From Arion vulgaris (Eukaryota; Mollusca; Gastropoda; Stylommatophora; Arionidae): 64,000 nt of DNA. Positions 32,935-43,960 of this stretch are shown in pieces. The notes beneath the pieces were generated by a model. That model saw only the letters and a program-made list of their open reading frames with translations. It was not told where the DNA came from and searched no databases. How positions within the stretch are numbered: position 1 is the first letter of the stretch; each line of letters starts with the position of its first letter. The position numbers were made by a program, and so were the translations under genes. The DNA lies in contig CM036759.1 of NCBI GenBank assembly GCA_020796225.1, positions 24,536,313-24,600,312 of the forward strand, written 5' to 3'.

Positions 32935-33112
32935 ATATTAACAGACTCCAGTTAATATGTAATGAATACAATATGAGAATAAACATCGACAAAACCGAAG
33001 TAATGACATTAGCTAGAGAGGGAAACTATACCAATATCTCCATCGACAATAAAAGAATAAATAACAAAATAGAACATATGGTATCAATAAAGGAAATTCT
33101 TACGTTTGTCAG
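32935..33112 (+). mobile_element. LINE fragment (group F), reverse transcriptase, left part
   Basis: The plus-strand frame reads LQLICNEYNMRINIDKTEVM, then TLAREGNY, NISIDNKRINNKIEHMVSI. 'MRIN-KTEVM' followed by a beta-strand pair is the region directly after the polymerase active site in non-LTR reverse transcriptases. The frame is cut by the S3 SINE and seems to continue at 33640. Confidence 0.75.
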
Positions 33113-33179
33113 CGTAAACATATAATGTATTGTTAATTTTCTGTAGCATATTAGTTCAGTGCAATGTTTGTGTACTGGA

Positions 33180-33640
33180 TGCCACTGGGGTGGGGGGTCT
33201 GTGGTGTAGAGGTTAGCTGCTAGTCCTCGTGCCAAAGGTACCAGGTTCGCTCCCTCGTGGAGCCATCTGGATATTTTTCAGAGATTCCTGATCTCAGTGT
33301 AGGTGAGATCGAGTTCCTAGTCCTATCGGAGACAGATGATAAAACGTAGGTCCCGTGCTCAATTTGAGCATGTTAAAGAACCCTTGGTAGTTCAAAATTG
33401 AGAAGAGCAGGCTGGAAAGCGCTGCCGGCAAAAATTCATTAGAAAAGATTAAAAATAAAATTCCTACAAAAATATCTTCACCATCTTCAAAATTACATCG
33501 GGAACCCTCGCTGGTGCAACGGAGTTCGTGCACTGCAGCTGAGATCGCCTGTGTAAGAAAGATATCGGAGCACACATGGTTACTGACCGAAGTGCAACGA
33601 TAATGGTCCTATCAATCAATCAATCAATCAATCAAATCAT
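33180..33640 (+). mobile_element. tRNA-derived SINE, family S3, inserted in a LINE
   Basis: Head TCTGTGGTGTAGAGGTTAGC and B-box-like CCAGGTTCGCTCCCTCGTGG. Body GAGATTCCTGATCTCAGTGT, CGAGTTCCTAGTCCTATCGG, CTGGTGCAACGGAGTTCGTG, TACTGACCGAAGTGCAACGA, then ATCAATCAATCAATCAATCA. It matches the S3 copy at 20305-20770 (-). Confidence 0.85.
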
Positions 33641-34160
33641 AGGCAAAGTGCAGAATTTAAATTAAACATGTCACCAGGAACACTAAAAGAACATTGTACA
33701 AAACACAATCCTTCTCCCAATAATATGCCATCAGTGTTAAACATGAAAGCTTACATCAAAAACTAGTCACGACAGAGAGGAAGTGTCTACACAGAATTAT
33801 AGGAGTACCAACAAGAAACCAGTTTAGAAATGAAGACATCAGGAAAATGGATACAACATCAGTACTGAACTTTTTCAAGAAAGAAAAATTAAATGTTCGA
33901 CATAAGCAGGTTACAACAGACAGTGTGCATCAAAGGCAATGCTGTCCGTACCGTGGATACAAAGCAAAAGGCCGTACACGCTAAAGATAGAAATAACAAG
34001 CAGTTCAAAACACTATTTATGAGGTGCACATAAAAACCCTTTCTAGAAATCTCTTATTATGCTAAGGCTGTGAGACAAAACAGGATATAAGGAAAAGAAA
34101 ACAGTCTTGGCAAAACAAATCACTGTCCCAAACGACATTTGTTCCTACAGAGTTAAACAC
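33641..34160 (+). mobile_element. LINE fragment (group F), right part
   Basis: Plus-strand frames with many stops: IIGKVQNLN, then RNEDIRKM-like and STELFQERKIKCST, PWIQSKRPYTLKIEI. It parallels the tail at 4780-5135. Together with 32935-33112 it is one LINE copy split by the S3 SINE. Confidence 0.65.
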
Positions 34161-34184
34161 ACTATATGACGGATAGTAGTTGTA

Positions 34185-34590
34185 ACATTTTTGTTCATTA
34201 TAATGATGGGGCATACATTTTGTTCATTATAATGATAAGGGCATACTTTTGTTCATTATAATGATGGGGCATACATTTTTGTTCATTATAATGATGGGGC
34301 ATACATTTTTGTTCATTATAATGATGGGGCATACATTTTTGTTCATTATAATGATGGGGATACATTTTGTTCATTATAATGATGGGGCATACATTTTTGT
34401 TCATTATAATGATGGGGCATACATTTTGTTCATTATAATGATGGGATACATTTTGTTCATTATAATGATGATACATATTTTGTTCATTATAATGATGGGG
34501 CATACATTTTTGTTCATTATAATGATGGGGCATACATTTTGTCTCATTATAATGATGGGGCATACATTTTGTTCATTATAATGATGGGGC
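34185..34590. repeat. minisatellite, 29 bp unit
   Basis: About 14 copies of TTTTGTTCATTATAATGATG plus GGGCATACA, with single-base length changes. The HYNE- and IIMMG-type repeated frames on both strands are artefacts. Confidence 0.95.
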
Positions 34591-34674
34591 AATGAAAGTC
34601 TCAGATAATCACCCCCTCCCCCTTTTCCCCTACATAATTAATCAGTTCAAGCAGCAATTGAAATGTAGTACGGA

Positions 34675-34895
34675 ATGGGTATGTGTGATACTCTGTAACT
34701 AATGTGATATCAGTGTTTGAGTGTGATACTCTGTAACTAATGTGATATCAGTGTTTGAGTGTGATACTTTGTAACTAATGTGATATCAGTGTTTGAGTGT
34801 AATACTCTGTAACTAATGTGATATCAGTGTTTGAGTTTGATACTCTGTAACTAATGTGATATAAAACTAATGTGATATCAGTATTTAAAAGTATC
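34675..34895. repeat. tandem repeat, 38 bp unit
   Basis: About five copies of GTGTGATACTCTGTAACTAA plus TGTGATATCAGTGTTTGA; the last is truncated. Confidence 0.9.
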
Positions 34896-35024
34896 AGGCT
34901 GGATTGTACAAACTCAGGCATGGAGATATAATTTCTGATATTATCTGTACCAGTGTTTGCTCGTTAAACATGAGCACGCTGGGTTGTGTGTATACACTTA
35001 GTATTATTTGTAAATAACTAAGCG

Positions 35025-35210
35025 ATAAGTATACATCATTAGTATGTCCAGTATACATCATTAGTATGTCCAGTATACATCATTAGTATGTCCAGTATAC
35101 ATCATTAGTACGTCCAGTATACATCATTAGTATGTCCAGTATACATCATTAGTATGTCCAGTATACATCATTAGTATGTACAGCACACATCATTAGTATG
35201 TCCAGTTAAA
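35025..35210. repeat. tandem repeat, 22 bp unit
   Basis: About eight copies of AGTATACATCATTAGTATGT plus CC. Confidence 0.93.
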
Positions 35211-35309
35211 TAATTAAAGGAGGGAACTGGAACAGCCAGTTAGTTTTTCTTGTAGAATAATCCATCAGTGATTGCGTTCTTGCCCTTCGGCACAATTCTT
35301 TATATACAA

Positions 35310-35525
35310 AATGCCCGCGTGCCCAGCGTGTTCGTAGCGCGTTGGACTACTGGTGACTAGTCCTCTGTAAGTGCGGGTTCAACTCCGCGGACTGGCAGAA
35401 AAGCTACAGGTTCCCAGATTTACGGTGTTCGTGGCACCGAGCCGAAGGGTTACGATGTCCATGACACCGAGCCGAAGAGCTTTCAGCTCAAGTGCTTCTG
35501 GATCGGGAAAAAAAATATACAAAAT
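35310..35525 (+). mobile_element. tRNA-derived SINE, family S5
   Basis: CAGCGTGTTCGTAGCGCGTT, GTGCGGGTTCAACTCCGCGG (B box), CAGATTTACGGTGTTCGTGG, GGGTTACGATGTCCATGACA, GCTTCTGGATCGGG, then A-run. Same order as 10934-11150. Confidence 0.87.
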
Positions 35526-35544
35526 GATTGTGGATTATTTTACT

Positions 35545-35715
35545 TACTCTGGAATGGAGTGGAACGTCTGGACGAATGGATTGAGCGCGGCTCCTATGAG
35601 GGTGACCCGGGTTCCATCCACGGTACGGCCAATGAATTTTTATGTCAGGGGCATAAAGAAAAAATTCATAACTTGAACAGTTTTGCGGCGACTACACTAG
35701 CCATGCAGTCATTAA
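35545..35715 (+). mobile_element. tRNA-derived SINE, family S1
   Basis: GTCTGGACGAATGGATTGAG (A box), GACCCGGGTTCCATCCACGG (B box), GGGGCATAAAGAAAAA, GCGGCGACTACACTAGCCAT. It matches 44520-44690 and 3530-3735. On the minus strand it mimics an exon with a GTAAGT donor; see rejected items. Confidence 0.82.
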
Positions 35716-36006
35716 ATTTCACAATCACACGTCCCTCCTGTCCTAGACAGCCCTAAAAGCGATATTACAGGCAGTGACAACATTAACGAATCTGGAATGA
35801 AGCCAGAAACTGTTACAATACTAGGGAATCAGAGGTGCTCTCTGTACAGTTTAATGATACAGTAACTAACGTAGGATTCGCTGTACTCATTCCCAGCCAC
35901 CAGATTGTTTGCTGGTCATGTCGAGTTGTACTCTAGGAGTGTATTTGAATGTTCAATGCAACATGATCACTACGTCATGAGTTCATAAGTTTTAAATAAT
36001 ATATAA

Positions 36007-36038
<32 letters not shown>

Positions 36039-36489
36039 CGTAGATAATTGCTACAGCTAAATATCGCAGATAAATGGCATTGATATATTGATACGTTTTA
36101 TCATCAACATCCAAAAGCCTTGTCATGGGCAGAACATTTCAACGCTAACAGTCCCTCGGAATTTATCTGTCTCATAGACCAGATGTTATCCCTCCCCCTC
36201 CACCTATGGAACCGTCATGCTCAAAGAATCACCGATACATATATCACAAACTAATGTCACAAATATACATCACAACACCACATACAATTGTCAAATCTAT
36301 ATATAGAGATATATGTGTATATAGATATAATCACAGAACAATGTCACAGATCAATAACCACAGACAAGACAAATATTATAGATAACTACCCTCAGACAAA
36401 CATTATAAATACATACCAAAGGTAATTGTCATAATTAAATAATACAACAAATTGCTACAACTATATACCTCAGATAAATGTCATGGATA
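35716..36489. other. unassigned sequence with AT microsatellite
   Basis: (AT)n at about 36011-36038. The rest has recurrent TCACA(A/G)A(C/T)AA and ATATATC motifs at low identity and no gene. Confidence 0.5.
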
Positions 36490-36765
36490 TATATCGCCGG
36501 TGTGTTGAAGGAGTTCGCAAGAGGAGCAAAGAATAGCAACACTGCGCCATAAATGGCATGTCGTAAGAGGCGACTGAGCTAGGGGACTAGGAAGCTAAAC
36601 TAGTGCATAAAAGTCGCAAAATCAGACGTGTTAGCCTACTTGTAGGCGCATAACTAGCACAACGTGCATTCGCTCTTAGGCTCGGATCACATACAAATCA
36701 CAGCGAGTGGTTAACAAGTGGTCGATATGGATCGTTTGAAGAAGAAGAAGGAGAAGTATATATTT
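36490..36765 (+). mobile_element. SINE-like element S8 with (GAA)n tail
   Basis: AAGAATAGCAACACTGCGCC, GTCGTAAGAGGCGACTGAGC, CTACTTGTAGGCGCATAAC, TCTTAGGCTCGGATCACATA, then GAAGAAGAAGGAG. It is the only plus-strand S8 copy and the best one for defining the 5' end. Confidence 0.8.
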
Positions 36766-37000
36766 AAATTCATATATCTGGATCATTTATTCATACTAAT
36801 AAAGTATTGCTGTAATGGATTCATTCATATATCTGGATCATTTGTTCATACTAATAAAGTATTGCTGTAATGGATTCATTCATATATCTGGATCATTTGT
36901 TCATACTAATAAAGTATTGCTGTAATGGATTCATTCATATATCTGGATCATTTGTTCAAACTAATAAAGTATTGCTGTAATGGATTCATTATCACCGCTA
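36766..37000. repeat. tandem repeat, 55 bp unit
   Basis: Four copies of CATTCATATATCTGGATCAT plus TTGTTCATACTAATAAAGTA and TTGCTGTAATGGATT, following the S8 tail directly. Confidence 0.92.
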
Positions 37001-37344
37001 TTGTATTGCGGTTAAAAAAAATGCAGGCTAACAGACTGTCAAAATGAGGTACACAAAATTAAGAGTTGTACAGAAGAGTTTCATTGAAAGAATACACAAT
37101 ATACTTTCAAAGAATCCGTTAACAAATGTTTTGATAGGAAAAAGAAAGAATTTTGCATGTAGTTAATAAAATAAGCTACAAAAACAAATCAATATACAAT
37201 TCTAAAGCTATACAGAGCTCAGAATACTAATATTTTTAGATTATATACTAGACAATGTAAATTTCATGCTCATCGATGTTAAATTGCTCAAACTGATAGT
37301 GTTCATGCACAAATATAGCTTTACAGACACATGAACACATATTA
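37001..37344. other. unassigned sequence
   Basis: AT-rich, no gene or clear repeat seen. Confidence 0.45.
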
Positions 37345-37650
37345 TATCTCTATCTATCTCCTCTGCGTGCACCTTTTGACAGACACGGTTTCCACAAGAG
37401 ATTTCTATTTCTGCCGTTCTGTCACATTTCTACCAATTGTTTCACATGTGAGAAGGCAATCTTTCAACTCTCTTTCCATAGTTCTTCATGTTTCCTTCTG
37501 ACGTCCACGTCTTCTCTTCCCATCCGCTGTCCATCTAAGAGCTATTATAGCCAATGTCCCTACTGGCATACGACATACATGACCAATCCGCCTGCCATCT
37601 TCATCTTTTAATGATGTGGTCTTCAGTGTTGCACAGGGGAGACAATCATT
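37345..37650 (-). mobile_element. LINE tail (group D)
   Basis: Minus-strand frame RRIGHVCRMPVGTLAIIALR, WTADGKRRRGRQKET, RTMERELKDCLLTCETIGRN, with a stop after KET. RTE-like C-terminus; its last third is homologous to 1315-1500. Confidence 0.8.
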
Positions 37651-37679
37651 AAACACGTATTGCTAACATGACATCTTAT

Positions 37680-37930
37680 TGAGAATTTTATTGAACTATA
37701 GTCTGGTCCTATGGAAAGAGATGGAAGACACACTGTGAGACACTGAAGTCGATCCATGAGAAATTTTATTGAGCTATAGTCTGAAAGAGATGGAAAGAGA
37801 TGGAAGACACACTGTGAGACACTGAAGTCGATCCATGAGAAATTTTATTGAGCTATAGTCTGAAAGAGATGGAAAGAGATGGAAGACACACTGTGAGACA
37901 CTGAAGTCGACCCATGAGAAATTCCTGATG
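37680..37930. repeat. tandem repeat, 79 bp unit
   Basis: Three copies containing GAAATTTTATTGAGCTATAG, GAGATGGAAGACACACTGTG and AGACACTGAAGTCGATCCAT. It ends at the tail of the S8 element. Confidence 0.88.
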
Positions 37931-38190
37931 ACGACTAAATTCTTCTTCTTCTTCTTCGAACGTTCCATATCGACCACTTGTGACGTGTATGTGATATGAG
38001 CCTAAGAGCAATTGTACGTTTTGCCAGTTAAGCGTCTATAAGTAGGCCAGCACATCAAATTTCTGCGACACTTTTATTTACTATGGTAGCTTCCCTAGAC
38101 CCCTACCTCAGTCGTCTCTTAGACATGCCTTGTAGGCCGCAGTGTTTTTACTATTATTTCCTCTCCTTGCAGTCCCCGAAAACACGGGAA
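37931..38190 (-). mobile_element. SINE-like element S8 with (GAA)n tail
   Basis: Plus-strand order from tail to head: TTCTTCTTCTTCTTCGAACG, ATATGAGCCTAAGAGCAATT, GCGTCTATAAGTAGGCCAGC, CTAGACCCCTACCTCAGTCG. It matches the S8 copy at 5378-5640. Confidence 0.78.
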
Positions 38191-38347
38191 GAAAACTCAC
38201 TTCATGAAACATCTCACCTTCTTGTATAGACTACTGATCATGGTCAAGTGAGTACAGAAGAGAATGAAGATTCGATTTTGTCATTGAGTTATTTAAACAC
38301 TATGCCAGATACATACAACATGGATAAGCAAGGAACATGCATTTTAC

Positions 38348-38440
38348 CCAAGGCTTGTATCCTTTGTAAAGAAAATCATCAGCGTTGACTAGTGTCCAGT
38401 AATACAAGCTGACCTTTCTGTTCCATTGACTGCCATCACT
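38348..38440 (-). CDS. candidate exon (31 codons) of the minus-strand gene
   Basis: 93 bp, phase 0 at both ends. Minus-strand acceptor CCTTTCTGTTTTAG (ends 38441, good pyrimidine tract); donor TGG|GTAAAATG (intron from 38347, weaker). The frame reads SDGSQWNRKVSLYYWTLVNA then DDFLYKGYKPW; the other two frames hold stops. It fits in phase between the candidate signal-peptide exon (50684) and the exon at 32551. No family recognised. Confidence 0.55.
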
Positions 38441-38805
38441 CTAAAACAGAAAGGAAACATGAATAAGAAGACAGGTTTTCTCCTCAGTTACACGCTTTCA
38501 CTTTGTTAATGTCAAAGAGTGACTCTAAAATGGCTAGTATGACTCCAAAGTACGAAACAGTCACAAAGCAGATAAAAAAAAGATACGTGAGCAAGAAGAT
38601 AGTGGTAGATAGAAGTTACAATTCAAGAATATACGAAAACAATCATGCCTTGGAAAAAGATTCCATACACAGAGAATAATGAAAAATAAAGTACTATAAT
38701 ATAAAGTATTATATAATTTTTTTCTTAGAAATGTTAACACAATAAAGCAAAGTACTCGAGTTACAATAACACGTAACACAAAAATATAGAGAATCGAATA
38801 TAAAG

Positions 38806-39145
38806 ATGAGTTCAATAGCACATACACAGAAGCATGCAGAAGTAACAACTTATAGTGCACATACACAGAAGCATACAGAAGTAACAACTTCTAGTGCACA
38901 TACACAGAAGCATACAGAAGTAACAACTTCTAGTGCACATACACAGAAGAATGCAGAAGTAACAACTTATAGTGCACATACACAGAAGCACGCAGAAGTA
39001 ACAACTTATAGTGCACATACACAGAAGCATGCAGAAGTAACAACTTATAGTGCACATACACAGAAGCATACAGAAGTAACAACTTATAGTGCACATACAC
39101 AGAAGCATACAGAAGTAACAACTTATAGTGCGCATACACAGAAGA
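38806..39145. repeat. tandem array, 39 bp unit
   Basis: About eight copies of CACATACACAGAAGCATGCA plus GAAGTAACAACTTATAGTG. First of three arrays that share the core CATACACAGAAG. Confidence 0.95.
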
Positions 39146-39470
39146 TATAGCACACTGTAGTGCACATACACAGAAGCACGCAGAAGTAACAACTTATAGT
39201 GCGCATACACAGAAGATATAGCACACTGTAGTGCGCATACACAGAAGCACGCAGAAGTAACAACTTATAGTGCGCATACACAGAAGATATAGCACACTGT
39301 AGTGCGCATACACAGAAGCACGCAGAAGTAACAACTTATAGTGCGCATACACAGAAGATATAGCACACTGTAGTGCGCATACACAGAAGCACGCAGAAGA
39401 GAAAATCTATTGTAGCGCACATAAACAGAAGCAACCCACTGTAGCGCGCATACACAGAAGATATAGCACA
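39146..39470. repeat. composite tandem array, 71 bp unit
   Basis: About four copies of a 39 bp unit plus a 32 bp unit (CGCATACACAGAAGATATAG plus CACACTGTAGTG). Period 71 is exact for GATATAG at 39144, 39215, 39286 and 39357. Confidence 0.93.
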
Positions 39471-41226
39471 CTGTAGCGTGCATACACAGAAGCGTACAGA
39501 AAATGAAGCACACTGTAGCGTGCATACACAGAAGCGTACAGAAGGGGAAGCACACTGTAGCGTGCATACACAGAAGCGTACAGAAGAGGAAGCACACTGT
39601 AGCGTGCATACACAGAAGCGTACAGAAGGGGAAGCACACTGTAGCGTGCATACACAGAAGTGTACAGAAGAGGAAGCACACTGTAGCGTGCATACACAGA
39701 AGCGTACAGAAGAGGAAGCACACTGTAGCGTGCATACACAGAAGCGTACAGAAGGGGAAGTACACTGTAGCGTGCATACACAGAAGCGTACAGAAGGGGA
39801 AGCACACTGTAGCGTGCATACACAGAAGCGTACAGAAGGGGAAGCACACTGTAGCGTGCATACACAGAATCGTACAGAAGAGAAAGCACACTGTAGCTTG
39901 CATACACAGAACCGTACAGAAGGGGAAGCACACTGTAGCGTGCATACACAGAACCGTACAGAAGGGGAAGTACACTGTAGCGTGCATACACAGAACCGTA
40001 CAGAAGGGGAAGCACACTGTAGCGTGCATACACAGAACCGTACAGAAGGGGAAGTACACTGTAGCGTGCATACACAGAACCGTACAGAAGGGGAAGCACA
40101 CTGTAGCGTGCATACACAGAACCGTACAGAAGGGAAAGTACACTGTAGCTTGCATACACAGAACCGTACAGAAGGGGAAGCACACTGTAGCGTGCATACA
40201 CAGAAGTGTACAGAAGAGAAAGCACACTGTAGCGTGCATACACAGAACCGTACAGAAGGGGAAGTACACTGTAGCGTGCATACACAGAAGCGTACAGAAG
40301 GGGAAGCACACTGTAGCGTGCATACACAGAACCGTACAGAAGGGGAAGCACACTGTAGCGTGCATACACAGAAGCGTACAGAAGGGGAAGCACACTGTAG
40401 CGTGCATACACAGAACCGTACAGAAGAGGAAGCACACTGTAGCGTGCATACACAGAACCGTACAGAAGGGGAAGCACACTGTAGCGTGCATACACAGAAG
40501 CGTACAGAAGGGGAAGCACACTGTAGCGTGCATACACAGAAGCGTACAGAAGGGGAAGTACACTGTAGCGTGCATACACAGAAGCGTACAGAAGGGGAAG
40601 TACACTGTAGCGTGCATACACAGAAGCGTACAGAAGGGGAAGTACACTGTAGCGTGCATACACAGAAGCGTACAGAAGGGGAAGCACACTGTAGCGTGCA
40701 TACACAGAAGCGTACAGAAGGGGAAGCACACTGTAGCGTGCATACACAGAAGTGTACAGAAGAGGAAGCACACTGTAGCGTGCATACACAGAAGCGTACA
40801 GAAGAGAAAGTACACTGTAGCGTGCATACACAGAAGCGTACAGAAGAGAAAGCACACTGTAGCGTGCATACACAGAAGCGTACAGAAGAGAAAGTACACT
40901 GTAGCGTGCATACACAGAATCGTACAGAAGGGGAAGCACACTGTAGCGTGCATACACAGAAGCGTACAGAAGAGGAAGCACACTGTAGCGTGCATACACA
41001 GAAGTGTACAGAAGAGGAAGCACACTGTAGCGTGCATACACAGAAGCGTACAGAAGGGGAAGCACACTGTAACGTGCATACACAGAAGCGTACAGAAGGG
41101 GAAGCACACTGTAGCGTGCATACACAGAAGCGTACAGAAGAGAAAGTACACTGTAGCGTGCATACACAGAAGCGTACAGAAGAGGAAGTACACTGTAGCG
41201 TGCATACACAGAACCGTACAGAATAT
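39471..41226. repeat. tandem array, 42 bp unit
   Basis: About 42 copies of GTGCATACACAGAAGCGTAC plus AGAAGGGGAAGCACACTGTA and GC. As 42 is divisible by three, four frames stay open for about 600 codons. The differences between copies (AAG/AAC, GGG/GAG/AAA, GCA/GTA, CGT/TGT) nearly all change the amino acid in any one frame, so no frame looks selected and I do not call a protein. Confidence 0.97.
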
Positions 41227-41959
41227 CACACTAAAGTTATCATAGGAAAACGTGACTAGCCAGAAGACCAAGCACAAAATGTCACTTACTGGAGAAGTAA
41301 AACAAACTCAACAACTCCCACATATTATACCAATACATTCTATCATAGTTTTATTATATGACATGTAATGTGAGATATCTATAAATGTGTAATGAGATTA
41401 AATGAATGCGGAAAAGATGTCTTCATTTGGGAGACCAACAATGTTGATTCAATTTGTGAAATCATAAATCAGAGACAATTTGATTTGGCACAACTTGTCA
41501 TCACATTTCCAACTCATCTAAATAATGTTAAATTGCACAATAGCATAATGCAATAAAGTGCTGAAGATGAACACAAATATACAGACAAATTTAGACTGAC
41601 AGAAATTAAGGAAAATGGAAATGTTCACAAATAAGAGAAAGTAAACGAACGTCCTGATTGGATCAGTAATGTATTGTTGAACATATGTTCCATTTTCTAA
41701 TTTAACTGCGGTAAATAAATGGAATATTACATTGATTTTACTAATGATTTGATAATACAGATAGTATAGTGTTTAGCGAGCTTTTCTCGTGGTCTCAGGA
41801 TCAAATTCTCTAGTTGGAATTAGTCTGTTTTTATAACAATAACTGCTCTCAGGCACACCCCATCGTTGCTGGATATCAGATAAACATTGAATGAAAATCG
41901 TGGCATATCCCAAAGAACGTAACCATCAACCACAGTAAACGAGTCGTTGATTTTTCTAG
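41227..41959. other. unassigned sequence
   Basis: AT-rich. A minus-strand donor-like site (CTCCA|GTAAGTGAC) lies at 41303, but no exon with a fitting phase is attached to it. Confidence 0.45.
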
Positions 41960-42135
41960 GCACCACTTATACGTTCAGTAGTTTGTCATTGGTTTCTGAA
42001 CGGAGAGGTCTATTTTTACCTTTTGTACAAATCCCACGGAAACGAATTTGCTTCCAAACTTGCCCACCGTGGAGTTTGAACCAGGTACGATTGGGTCTGT
42101 GATCGAGCCCACTACCGCTTGAGCTACAGACGCTC
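41960..42135 (-). mobile_element. tRNA-derived SINE, family S2
   Basis: Minus strand: GCGTCTGTAGCTCAAGCGGT (A box), CCTGGTTCAAACTCCACGG (B box), GGAAGCAAATTCGTTTCCGT, GGGATTTGTACAAAAGG, CTCCGTTCAGAAACCAATGA. Better-kept copy of the family at 12345-12500. Confidence 0.83.
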
Positions 42136-42284
42136 ATGGATAAAACAAACATTAGGATGTAGTAAAGACTATCGGCGTGATGTCATTATCACATATCGTG
42201 TGTTGTTGGTTAAGGTAAAAAAAATAGATGTACTTACAAATATAGTTCATGTTATGAAAATGACGTCTTTACTCTGTATTGTAT

Positions 42285-42480
42285 TGTATTCTTCCGTACG
42301 GTCTACGTTACATAGGACCTGTAAGCAATCTCTCCTTACTGCTCTATCCTGGCAACTCGCTCAATCTCTTTTATGGAATTAAGTTAGTTTCACTAGGATC
42401 TTCCTTTCTTTCTTTCTTGATTTGCCTCCCACTTCAATGTATGCTTCGTGATTGTATGATAAATATCTTTTTCAGAGTAT
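42285..42480 (-). mobile_element. LINE tail (group C)
   Basis: Minus-strand frames show HTLKWEANQERKKGRS and KEIERVARIEQ, matching QALKWD, GKRGRPKE and [11 protein letters not shown] at 18420-18690. Decayed. Confidence 0.75.
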
Positions 42481-42780
42481 CCCCGACAAATCTCCATATG
42501 TCTTTACTTTACTTATTTGGTTTTTATTGTTTCGTTGTTGTTGTTTTGCTGTTTTTACAGTACATAAATAAATATAGTTTGTATATAAACAATGTAATAA
42601 TGTATACATTTGTACACTCTTTACTGTGGATCATGATTTCGACTCATACGTCATGCATCCTGCAGGTCTCTATGTGTATTCCTGATGAGGAAATTTTCCA
42701 TAGTTCTATTCCAAATCTTATTGGCTTCTAAATGCAATCATTAGCTGGAGTTGGTCTACAACCGGATTAGACGTTGCCAT
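42481..42780. other. unassigned sequence
   Basis: Nothing recognised. Confidence 0.4.
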
Positions 42781-42784
42781 AATT

Positions 42785-43330
42785 CTCTTACAACTTCAAG
42801 TATGTCTTATATGAACTGAAACAAGATTATGTCTCTAACAGGTTTTACTACGGTAGAGATCATGTGGGAACTCACTACCAACGACATTGCAAAAACGAGT
42901 ACTCCAATGCTATATTGAACCAATACCTATGTATGGCAGCGAATTATGGACAATGAACAAACAATCAATGCGATCATTGGAAGCCACAGAGATGAGGTTT
43001 TACAGAAGAATGCTGAAAATTCCATGGACAGCAAAGAAAACAAATGTGGAGGTTTTAAATCAGGTCTGCACACAAAGAAACCTTATCAAAGAATAAGAAT
43101 CCGAAAATCAAGGTTCTTTGGGCATATAATGCGAAGAGAGGGTTTAGAACATTTGGTGACTACAGGTAAAATTCAGGGAAGGAGAGATCGTGGAAGACAG
43201 AGGGAGAAGATATTGGATGGCCTGACATCATGGTTCGACAAAATATCGACGGTAGAACTGATTACATGCACCAAGCAAAGAGAGTTGTGGAGAGACATGA
43301 TCGCCTACGCCGGCAGGCACGGCACTTGAT
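42785..43330 (+). mobile_element. LINE tail (group G)
   Basis: Frames 42887-43096 and 42946-43329 together read LQCYIEPIPMYGSELWTMNK, MRFYRRMLKIPWTAKKTNVE, then after a frame shift near 43065 IRIRKSRFFGHIMRREGLEH, GKIQGRRDRGRQREKILDGL, TSWFDKISTVELI. This is a reverse transcriptase C-terminus of a different LINE from group A although similarly laid out (IPWT, FFGHI-R, GR). Ends about 43322 at TGATTGATTGA. Confidence 0.88.
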
Positions 43331-43379
43331 TGATTGAGAGATCATGTCGATCATTGGTTTGTTAGCCAGAAACACTTTG

Positions 43380-43960
43380 TTGCCGGATCAACACGAGGTG
43401 GTGAAAATCTGGCAAGCAATGGCGGAATGCGGAGGACCATTCAGAGTCAGAACTGTTTGATTCTGAACACGACTTTGCTAACGCATTTCCGACATGTTTG
43501 GTAGGGTATTTTCCTGTTTCGTTTGCCGAGCTACTGAGTTAGTGCTTGAGCAACGCTGTGAGCTATGACTGTTACATGGAATGCTTTTTGCTGTGTCAAC
43601 CGTGCGTTTGTTGTGTGTATTCAGAAAATGGCGGACAGCGGTTATGACGAACGAGCTCAATCTGCCGTATGCAGTTATATTCCGAGTGCAGAAAGCTGGA
43701 TTTTGTCATGATTGATGTTCCCTTCGACAAGAATTGCAATTCAAGTGATGAACAGTTTTGTGTTGCTACATTAGCGACGGCCATATGCATTTTATGCGGT
43801 GCATGTTGCTTTTTGTGGCGGTGCGCGGCTGTTTCATTCTGGAATTAGTTCACACAGGAAACATTTCACAGTTGTTAGCATTTCGTGTGATTTTCATTGG
43901 CACAGGAACGGAGAAATTATGGGGTGACCCGTTGCAGTGAAGTTGGAACCGTACTTATGA
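43380..43960 (+). other. GC-richer segment between pieces resembling SINE S6
   Basis: 43510-43560 (GCCGAGCTACTGAGTTAGTG) and 43900-43945 (ATGGGGTGACCCGTTGCAGT, GAAGTTGGAACC) resemble the middle and the end of S6. Between them are about 330 bp that S6 does not explain, including ATGGCGGACAGCGGTTATGA and a plus frame with a hydrophobic, cysteine-rich run (ATLATAICILCGACCFLWRC). Frames are short; no gene is called. Confidence 0.4.

Noticed and set aside
34185..34590. CRISPR-like regular repeats (also the 22, 24, 38 and 47 bp arrays)
   Set aside because: Units are directly adjacent with no unique spacers, and the genome is eukaryotic.
35530..35700. Apparent minus-strand exon (reading TVDGTRVTLIGAALNPFVQ) ending at a perfect donor GTAAGT
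   Set aside because: The same bases form the tRNA-like head and body of an S1 SINE that also occurs at 3530-3735 and 44520-44690; the open frame and donor are incidental.
41227..41400. Possible exon ending at donor CTCCA|GTAAGTGAC (41303, minus strand)
   Set aside because: The only open frame is short, starts after a stop without a good acceptor, and its phase does not fit the neighbouring exon.
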